Assembly (NCBI GenBank): GCA_013299115.1
Contig: JAAFKA010000011.1
Location: 62,001-126,000, forward strand
DNA length: 64,000 bases
Origin: Cytophagales bacterium
Lineage (GTDB): Bacteria > Bacteroidota > Bacteroidia > Cytophagales > Thermoflexibacteraceae
Direction: 5' to 3'
Positions 42,351 through 50,900 of this stretch are shown one piece after another; the stretch's first letter is position 1, and each line of letters starts with the position of its first letter. Below the pieces are notes generated by a model. The model saw only the letters and a program-made list of their open reading frames with translations, was not told the DNA's origin and did not search any database. A program made the position numbers and the translations under genes.

Positions 42351-42442
42351 GTACTGCCCTGCAGGTGTAATACTAAAAACTAAAATTTCTTTGAGAAGTG
42401 TTAGTTATCATAGCGTAACAGTATTATTTGTCTGGCACTACC
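42351..42442. repeat. family D element, copy 4 (degenerate, full length)
   Basis: Left end GTACTGCC, core ACTAAAATTTCT/AGAAGTGTTAGT, right end GGCACTAC. It has the same layout as 7465-7541 with scattered changes, so it is an older copy. Confidence 0.65.
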
Positions 42443-42451
42443 AATGTTTAT

Positions 42452-42925
42452 TTACTTCGCTTTCATTTCCAATCTCTTCCACGTATCTGTACGTCCAAAT
42501 ACGGCTACGCCTATGTAACCACGTACATCTAAGGTGTTAGAGTCTGTCAATTCTATTTTGCAGTTGTAGGTGCTGCCGTTCTCTGCGTCATAAATAGTGC
42601 CGTCTTCCCATTTGTTTTCTCCTTTGTAAGAAAAATCTCTCAACATAGAAAAACCTAACAAGGGCGTATTGCGGAAACTTTCATTCGGATTGTTTTTATC
42701 TACTTTGGGTTTGCCTGTGGCAGAGTCGTTTGGTTCTCTGAGCCACACAATGCGACCAAAATACTTTTCGCCTCGCTTATAAATTTGTATGCGAGCTTTG
42801 CCGTTGCTGGGCAACCAAAGACCTACTAAGGCATCACCGCCTGTGGCTTGTGCAAAAGTTTCTGTGCTGAAAAGATAAGCAAACAACACAAAACAAATGA
42901 TAAATAATTTTTGGATGGTTTTCAT
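42452..42925 (-). CDS. secreted DUF2147 protein (paralogue)
   Basis: 157 residues with a signal peptide (FIICFVLFAYLFSTETFAQ). DUF2147 pattern: ALVGLWLPSNGKARIQIYKRG, YFGRIVWLREPND, PLLGFSMLRDFSYKGENKW, SGTIY-like GTIYDAENGSTYNCKIEL and terminal VRGYIGVAVFGRTDTWKR. It shares the family and the C-terminal Cys-bearing strand with the copy at 10508-10936 but is otherwise divergent. Function unknown. The family D copy ends about 10 bp downstream of its stop codon. Confidence 0.88.
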   Translation of the reverse strand: MKTIQKLFIICFVLFAYLFSTETFAQATGGDALVGLWLPSNGKARIQIYKRGEKYFGRIVWLREPNDSATGKPKVDKNNPNESFRNTPLLGFSMLRDFSYKGENKWEDGTIYDAENGSTYNCKIELTDSNTLDVRGYIGVAVFGRTDTWKRLEMKAK

Positions 42926-42961
42926 AAATTTAATTTGGCTAACAATTAAAGTTTTTAAAAT

Positions 42962-42978
42962 ATTCGCCTTAGGCGAAT
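42962..42978. repeat. short hairpin ATTCGCC/GGCGAAT
   Basis: Seven-base stem around TTA in the leader region of the DUF2147 gene. A related hairpin (ATTCGC/GCGAAT) is in the leader of the anti-sigma-like gene at 56411-56428. Confidence 0.5.
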
Positions 42979-43048
42979 GAATGTGAAATAATTATGTTTT
43001 TGGGTTTAAAGGCAAAACTTATACCTTTTTTGTTTTTTATTTTCAACT

Positions 43049-43127
43049 TTGGCAGTGGTCGATAGACCCTGCCAATAGTTTCTTGCCTTCCGTTCAACCA
43101 TTGGCAGGGTCTATCGACCACTGCCAA
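43049..43127. repeat. family I palindromes, head-to-head pair
   Basis: Arms 43049-43075 and 43101-43127 form a perfect 27-bp inverted repeat with a 25-bp spacer. Each arm is itself nearly palindromic (TTGGCAG...GGTC-GATA-GACC...TGCCAA), so the element is two inverted copies of one hairpin. Confidence 0.88.
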
Positions 43128-43143
43128 GGTTTCACTCTTTGCC

Positions 43144-43167
43144 GTTATTTGTGTCCTCACAAACGAC
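43144..43167. repeat. family B palindrome, copy 2
   Basis: GTTATTTGTG-TCCT-CACAAACGAC; the last base is the first base of the stop-codon triplet of the DUF6268 gene. Confidence 0.65.
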
Positions 43168-44309
43168 TACGGACTTACTAAGTTGATACTTACGTTAAAA
43201 TACAACGGATTGGTAACAGAATTTGTAAACGTATAAGGCGTATCTCCAAAGAAACTTCTGAAAAAGTCGCCTCTGTCTATGTTGTAGCTGTTTCTCCAAT
43301 TATAACGGTAGCCTGCCTGCACAGAAAGCCAGATGAATTGATACAAAGAGGTTTCATAAGTCATACGAATACGCAATTCTGAACGGCGGAGTTCGAGGTC
43401 ATCATAAGGAGCATTAGTACCAGGCACATTGCCAAATACATTATCACGATTGCGGAGAGCATAGCTGTTTCCTTCCAATTCGTAGCCGAACAACATCAGG
43501 CTGCGAGGGCTGAAAGAACGGCGGTAGCTCACTCTTGCAGGAAACACAGCTTCTATACCCCATTTGCGGTTTTCAGAAGTGTAGTTATACAACACAACAG
43601 GTATGTAGTTCATCGCACCGACTCTGTAAGTGCGGGCTGCACCAAAACCAAATTGCAGACGGTCGTGTTTTTTCCAACCGAAAACACCCAAGATACTATG
43701 GCGAACCAAACCTAACGACTGCCATTCACTCAAACGGTAATCGCCGTTGAGGTCGTGGCTGGTTTGGATTAAGATAAAGTTTTTCTCATTAAAGGGCTTA
43801 AACACTGTTAAATTGATACCTGTGCTACGCAGAGCCGATTGATTCAACGACTGTTTGAGTGGGCTTATCAACTTATCAGGATTTTGGAAATCATAATTGG
43901 TTTCCATATAGGTAGCACCCAAATTAACAGTAATGCTGTTTTTGGAAATGACAGGAAAATTTGCCATTAGTCTTAATCCATGTGCAGCACTTACGTTTTT
44001 AGTTTCACTTTGGTCATTTGAAGTACCCGGTACTCTTATTTTGTCGGTAGTCATTTGATAACCAAATTGGTAATCATAACCAACAGAAACTAATTTGGTG
44101 GGCGAAATGCCAAAGATTTTGGAAGTGCAATATCTTTTTACACCATCATTTAGTGCGGTAGTAGAAACATCGGCATCTCCGCTAAATTGGCTGAAATCCA
44201 TTGGCGGCTCTTCGTCTGCTGCTGCCTTGACTTTGGTACTATCTGTTTGGGCGAAAGTGGGCAAGGTCAGCCACAAAAAGGCAACCAGCCACAGTAAGTT
44301 TTTTCTCAT
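43167..44309 (-). CDS. DUF6268-type outer membrane beta-barrel protein
   Basis: 380 residues with a signal peptide (MRKNLLWLVAFLWLTLPTFA). The rest alternates short aromatic strands ending in Tyr, Trp or Phe, typical of an outer-membrane barrel: LVSVGYDYQFGYQM, GLRLMANFPVISKNSITVNLGATYME, LQFGFGAARTYRVG, FIWLSVQAGYRYNWRNSYN, and a terminal NPLYFNVSINLVSP. This matches the DUF6268 layout. Function unknown; possibly a porin-like protein or envelope sensor. It is monocistronic, with a family B palindrome touching the stop codon. Confidence 0.8.
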   Translation of the reverse strand: MRKNLLWLVAFLWLTLPTFAQTDSTKVKAAADEEPPMDFSQFSGDADVSTTALNDGVKRYCTSKIFGISPTKLVSVGYDYQFGYQMTTDKIRVPGTSNDQSETKNVSAAHGLRLMANFPVISKNSITVNLGATYMETNYDFQNPDKLISPLKQSLNQSALRSTGINLTVFKPFNEKNFILIQTSHDLNGDYRLSEWQSLGLVRHSILGVFGWKKHDRLQFGFGAARTYRVGAMNYIPVVLYNYTSENRKWGIEAVFPARVSYRRSFSPRSLMLFGYELEGNSYALRNRDNVFGNVPGTNAPYDDLELRRSELRIRMTYETSLYQFIWLSVQAGYRYNWRNSYNIDRGDFFRSFFGDTPYTFTNSVTNPLYFNVSINLVSP

Positions 44310-44947
44310 AAAAAGTGTGTGTTTTACTTGATTAAGGCTTCACTAAAAATCATTTTCAAAACAACTTTTTGAGAGATAAAATTGTTTTAGTTTTTTGGTA
44401 ATTTCTTCAACAAAAAATTAAATAATAACAAAATGCAACATACTGAGATTCTATTTGAGTTTCATAGCATAGCTACTACAAAATTTGGCAAAATATGCTA
44501 CACATAAATTCTATTAATTTCTTGCTCAGCTATTCAAATATGAATAATAGGTGGGTCTGTTCTGTAACCGCAGTAGTGGCAAACCAATTCGTGTTTAGAC
44601 AAGTGATAAGTCAAACTTACCAAACAATTTTCGCATTTGGGTATTCTTGTTTTGAGAATCTTAGAGTTATTTACCTAAATTTTGATGCGGAAAACCTACT
44701 CCAAAACCCTAAATTTGGAAAAGTGATTTTTTTATTTTATTTTTACCAATAAACTTTTTGGGTTTTATCTCGTCTTACGTTTTAGCTAGCAACTTTCATA
44801 CGTTGGCAATGGTGCTTTTGCACCTTGACAATCGTAGTTCTGTTTTTGTACGATTGTCAAGGTAAAAAAGTATAGGGTTGGGTTGCCTAAATCATTGCCA
44901 ACGTACTTAGATAATTACCAAAATTAAACATTCAAAATTCTAACGAT
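44310..44947. other. 638-bp divergent intergenic region
   Basis: It precedes the giant surface protein gene. The left half is plain AT-rich DNA; an 85-codon frame at 44495-44752 has no signal, conserved pattern or coding-like composition and is not called. The right part carries the nested palindromic element at 44799-44905. Promoters for both flanking genes should lie here, but no clear TAnnTTTG was found. Confidence 0.55.
44799..44905. repeat. family G nested palindromic element
   Basis: Outer arms TACGTTGGCAATG (44799-44811) and CATTGCCAACGTA (44893-44905) enclose inner arms ACCTTGACAATCGTA (44822-44836) and TACGATTGTCAAGGT (44849-44863), with a small GGTGCTTTTGCACC hairpin between. The right part recurs at 18440-18490. 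Confidence 0.8.
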
Positions 44948-47900
44948 ATGCGTTATTTATTAGCTATTCTGTTTTATTTGTCGAGTATAGGGTTGGTATT
45001 GGCACAGCCCAATGTGCAGGTTACGGCTGCGGTCAATGCCCAAGAAGGCACACCTGCGGTCGATGGGTCTTTTACCTTTACTCTCGATGTAGCTGCACCC
45101 GCAGGAGGTTTAACAGTCATTTTTAGTGCTTTGGGGACGGCGGTTGCAGGTACTAATTACTCCCTTCAAATGGGTAGCAATGTTACCAATCTTACAGGAA
45201 CTACATTTACCATTGCAGCAGGAGCTACCACAGCCACGCTAAACGTAGTGCCTATCAATAATTTTGCACTCAATGCCCCACCTTTAGATATTACCTTAAC
45301 CTTAGTGGCAGACCCTGCTTATGTGGTGGGAGTGATAGATACCCAAACTATTACCTTGATAGACGATACCAATTTATTTACTGTGGTAGCCACAGGCACA
45401 CCTGCCGAAGATGGCATACCACCTGCCAATACAGGTACATTTACTTTTACAAGGGTCAATACTGCCAATACCATTGCTATTAATTTTTCGGTTGGGGGTA
45501 CGGCTGCTTTGGCTACAAACTATACGGTTACAAGCACTTCGCCCTTGGTTTTCAATGCAGGTTCGGGTACAATCGTGATGTTGGCGGGCGAAACAACAGC
45601 CACCATAACCCTTTCTGCCCTCAACGACCAGTTGATTAATGCAGCCCGAACAGTTGTTTTGACTATTGTAGATACTGCACCCACAAAAACCTATACCATT
45701 GGCACACCTAATCTTGCTACACTGACCATTGCCGATGCAGTAGCTCCTACGGTAAGCATTAGTGTTAATCCCTTACCTATACCTGTTGAGGGAGGTAGCA
45801 ATATTTCTATTATTTTCACTCGTACAGGAAGCACCTCACTGCCTTTGGTTGTAAATTTCGACATCACAGGCACTGCAATCCTTAATACAAATTACAGTCT
45901 TGCAGGTGCTACCTTAGTTAGTGGCAATACCTACACCACCACCATTCCAGCAGGACAAACAACAAGAGCTATTTTTCTAAGTCCTACCAATGACTATGTG
46001 GCTAATGCAGCCCGAACAGCTATTTTTACCTTAGTAAACACAACGCCCAATATTACCTATGATATTGCTGCTGCCCCCAACCACACAACTACTATCAACA
46101 TTGCAGACGACCCCGATAAAATTACAGTAACTTCTTCGAGTACAGTAGTGGCAGGTAGCACAGGCACTTTTACTTTCTCACGAGGAGTTATTACAGGGTC
46201 AAGAGTAGTAGCCTTTACCACTACTTTTACAGGTGGGCTAAACAGTTCGCATTTCACAGTTTCTGCTCCTGGTTCAGGTTTTAGTTTCAATCCCGCAGGC
46301 ACAAGTCTTGTCGTAATCAATTCGGGGCAAACTACCGTAAATTTTAACTTTAATATATTGCCTACTGCACCCGCAGGCACTATCACTGTTACCATAATAG
46401 CCCCAGCACCTTATGCTCCTTATACCATTGGCACACCCAATACTGATGTGCTAACAGTTAGCCTTGCCACTTCTTCGGTCATTGTTGGGGCTACTTCTCC
46501 CATTGTAGAGGGTAGTGGCACAGGCTCTACCGTTACTTTCACACGCATTGGTAGTTTTCCTTCTGATGTTACAGTCATTTTTTCTATTAATCATACAGGG
46601 GTAAGCTACACAGTAACGGGAGCAACTTCATTTAATCCTGCCTTAGGCACAGGTACTATTCTCATTCCTTTTAGTAATATAGGAAGTAGCACAGCAACCA
46701 TTACAATTACTGCCAATCAAGATTTTGTTGTCAATGGCACAAGAAATATTGGTGTAACCATTATAGGTAACAATTTAGGTATTCCTATTGGCACACCAAG
46801 CTCAGACAATATCACTGTTAATGACTCCAACAGGCAACTAAGTATGGCTACATCGGGCAATGCTTCGGAAGATGGCACCACTGCCAATTTTGTGTTCACA
46901 CGCACAGGAGTAAATCCTGCCCAAACCATCAGCTTTACCCTATCAGGAACTGCTACCAATGCAAATTATACCCTAACAGGTGCTACGACTTACACCTATC
47001 CTAATGGTACGATTGACCTCCCCGCAAGTTTAGGAGGTGCTACTACTGCCACCTTGACTCTAACGCCAAGCAATGACTTTACTGTAAACCCTGCTCGCAC
47101 AGCCATTTTGACTATTAACACTGTAACACCAAATATTGCGATTGCCAACAACAGTGCCACGATGACCATCGATGACGACCCCAATGTAGTAACAATCGAA
47201 ACTGTAACAGGGTTTAATGCAACGGAGGCAGGCAGTGTGGGCAAGTTTAGGATAAAACGCAATACTGCCACTGCCTCTCCTCTCACTGTTCGTTTTGATG
47301 CCTCCACAGGTACGGCTGTTTACACTGCCACGCCACCCGTAGGGGCTACCGCCAATACTTTCTACACCCAAACAGGAGCAAATGCCACCTACACAGGCAG
47401 CAACAACGAGTCGGCTACCATTCCCGCAGGAAGCACCTTTGTTGAGATTACTATTCAACCTTACAACAATTTTACAGTAAATCCCGATAGAACCGTAGTG
47501 TTTACCTTACTCACAGGCACAGGCTACAGGCTACATAACGTACCAGCCCAAACCCAAGCCAATCTAAGCATTGCAGATGACAACAATACGGTTACAATAG
47601 CAGCATTGGCTACCAATCCTACAAAATCTGGCACCACAAGCAAGTTTATTTTTACTCGCAGCACAGCCACAGCTTCAGATTTATTGGTAAGATTTTCGGT
47701 AGGAGGCACAGCACCTGCGGCGGGGGTAAACCAAGCCTACAACGTATCAGGCGAAACCAGCTATGCCACCACCACTGTAAGCAATGGGTCTATTACCATT
47801 TTGGCGGGACAAACCACAGCCGAATTACTCATTACGCCTATCAATGATTTTGTGATAAATCCGCCCAACAAAACCATTGTGCTGACCTTGCAAACAGGTT

Positions 47901-50900
47901 CTTACTTGATTGGTGCTGCCAATACTGCCAATTTGACTATCATAGACGATAACAACCACGTGAGTATGACCCCAGCCACTGCCACTACGCAAGAAATTGA
48001 TTTTGCCACAGGTTTGCCCCAAAATACTACTTTTACTTTTAGCAGAACCAATGGTGTAAATACCAATCCTTTGACAGTCAAGTTTTCGGCTACCAATACT
48101 TCGGCTGTTTTCAATACAGACTACCAAATTATTTCAGGTGCTATAATGGAAAATGCCACCAAAGGCACAGCCATCATTCCCGCAGGACAAGCCAACGTAA
48201 TTGTAACCCTTCGCCCTATTGACAATTTTGTAACAGGCGACAAAACTGTAACTTTTACTATTGCCGACAGCACAGTGAAAAGCTATGCCACCAACCAAAC
48301 AGCCCGAACTTCGGCAATTACCATCACAGACAAAAACAACCCTGTTACAATCATCAGCACAGGCACAGCCGTAGAAGATGGGTCGGGTGCAGGGGCAACT
48401 TTTACCATACGCCGCGCAAATGCAACGCCGCTGCCCCTCACAGTCCGTTTCAATGTGGGAGGTACTGCCGTTTTAGGGACAAATTATAGCACCTTACCAA
48501 CTTTTACTTCGCCTATTGGCACAGCAGTTATTCCTGCCAACCAAACCGAAGTCATTATTACAGTCAATCCAATAGACGACTTTGTTGTCAATCCCGATAG
48601 AAATATTATTTTGCAACTTATACCCACCACACCTGCCCCAACTTACCACATTGGCACTGCCAACACTGCCACAGTCCTTATTCAAAATGACGACATTAGG
48701 GCATCAGTTGCAACCACAGGTACACCTGCCGAAACTAACCAAGTAGCAGCCAAATTTGTGCTGAATTTCAATGTACCTTTTTCGGTAAATACGAACATAA
48801 ATTACCTCATTGCAGGCACAGCAGCAGCCACCCGATACGCCATTACAGGAGGTACAAACATAGTGGGTACGCCAACTGCCACGTCTTGCACTGTCTTAGC
48901 AGGACAAACTTCTGCCGAATTGATTGTTACGCCAATAGACGATATTATTTTCAATGCTGCCCAAACCATTATCCTTACTTTGCAGCCCAGCACTACCCTA
49001 CCAAGTCCCGAATATTTTTTGACCGTAGGCACAACAGCCACGCTGACCATTGCAGACAACGAAGCAAATTTAACTTGCCCTACATCCACGCCTGTAAACC
49101 TAACCATTGCAGACAATACCAACGCCACCATTGGCTATGCTGCCAGCACAGCAGGACAAGCCATTCAAGTAGATATGAATAGTTTGAGTTTGCACCCCAA
49201 CGATAAAGTGTTGATTTACAACGGATTGACAACCACAACCAATAATTTAATAGCCGAATTTACAGGCACTACGGCAACTGATACTTTCTCGACTATCAAC
49301 CAATTTATGACCGTCGTTGTGCAGACACAAGGCACAGGCGTAAGCACAGGTGGCAATATTACTTTGCGTTGCGTGCCTGTTTCTTACAAAATTAATTGCG
49401 GTGCAACCACGCCCACAGTATTTTGTTTTCCCGAAGCCTGCACAGGTTTGTATGCAAACAATTTGGTAACTGCCCCATTCAAACGGACTTACAAAGCCTC
49501 ATCTTTGACTTCGGAGATAGAAGTTAGTTTTTCAAGATTTGACGTAGAGGCAAATTACGATACTTTGATAGTTTATAATTCCATCGATGATGCCAATGCA
49601 GGTAGTATTGTGGGCAAATACCACAACGGCAATTTGCCCCCTGCTTCTATCCGTTCTCAAAATAATGACGGGGCTTTGACTTTTGTGTTTAAATCTGATG
49701 CCAATGTAGCCAAAACAGGTTTTTCTGCCGAAATTTCCTGCACAAGTTCGGCTATTTCTACCAATATTGTGGTCAGTCAGCCCGACTCGTTGGCTTTAAT
49801 TGCCTTTATGAACTCCACAGGTAATGAAATGGGTTGGAATACAGCCGACAGATTGTTTGATTGGAAAGGGGTAACAATGAATAGAGAACCAGTGCGGCGA
49901 GTCATTAGTCTAAAACTTCCTGCATCGGGCATAGAGGGTTTTATTCCTGCCGATTTTGCCAAAGACCCTGCGGGCATAGACGACAGGTTGGCGTTTATGC
50001 AGACCTTAGATTTGAGCAATAACAATTTGGAAAACCATATTCCTGCCACCATAGGTTCGTTGAAAGTGCAGCACTTAGATTTGAGCAACAACCTTTTAGA
50101 CGGAACTATTCCCGATGGCATTGGGCGTATCAACAATTTGCTTACGCTCAATTTGAGTTCGAACTTTATAGATGGCACTATCAACATGGCAGCCCTGCGA
50201 AGGCTGCAAAACCTTACAGATTTAGACCTTAGCAATAACTATTTTTCAGGCACTATTCCTGCGGGATTTGGTGCTATGCCCAAACTTTCGCAACTTAATT
50301 TGAGTACCAATGAATTGACAGGGCAAATTCCTGATTCTTTGCAACTCATGACAGATTTAAAATCTATCAATCTATCGGGCAACCAACTCACTGGGCGAAT
50401 GAATTTGCGTCTGCCCACAGCCAATTCGTTTCTATTGACTAATTTGGAAAATATAGACATCAGCAACAACCAATTAACAGGAAGTTTACCGGGCAAATTA
50501 CCACAAAGTTTGCGAGTGTTGAACTTATCGAACAACAAACTCACAGGCAATTTAGATAGTTTGCATTTCTCCACAGGTTTGACTACGGTTAATCTAAGTC
50601 GCAATGGTTTTTCAGGAAATTTGCCCCTCAATTTCAATGAATTAACAGGCTTGATAACTTTCAATTTGAGCAACAACAAATTTACAGGCACTATTCCTGC
50701 CTTGTCCAGATTGGTTTCTTTGCGAACCCTCAATTTGAGTTTCAACCAATTTACAGGGGCTTTGCCTGCTTCTTTTGTTAGTTTGACAAGCCTCACCAGT
50801 TTTGTGCTGAACGACAACAAAATTAAGGATTTGCCAAACCTCTCCGCCTTGCGTAGCCTAAACAACTTCGATGTCTATAACAATTTGCTAACTTTCGAGG

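Noticed and set aside
42274-42540. 88-codon ORF after the SUMF1/glucosaminidase gene
   Set aside because: It covers the terminator hairpin and a family D element and overlaps the DUF2147 gene on the other strand.
44495-44752. 85-codon ORF in the gap before the giant surface protein
   Set aside because: Intergenic-like composition, no signal or family pattern, no start context.
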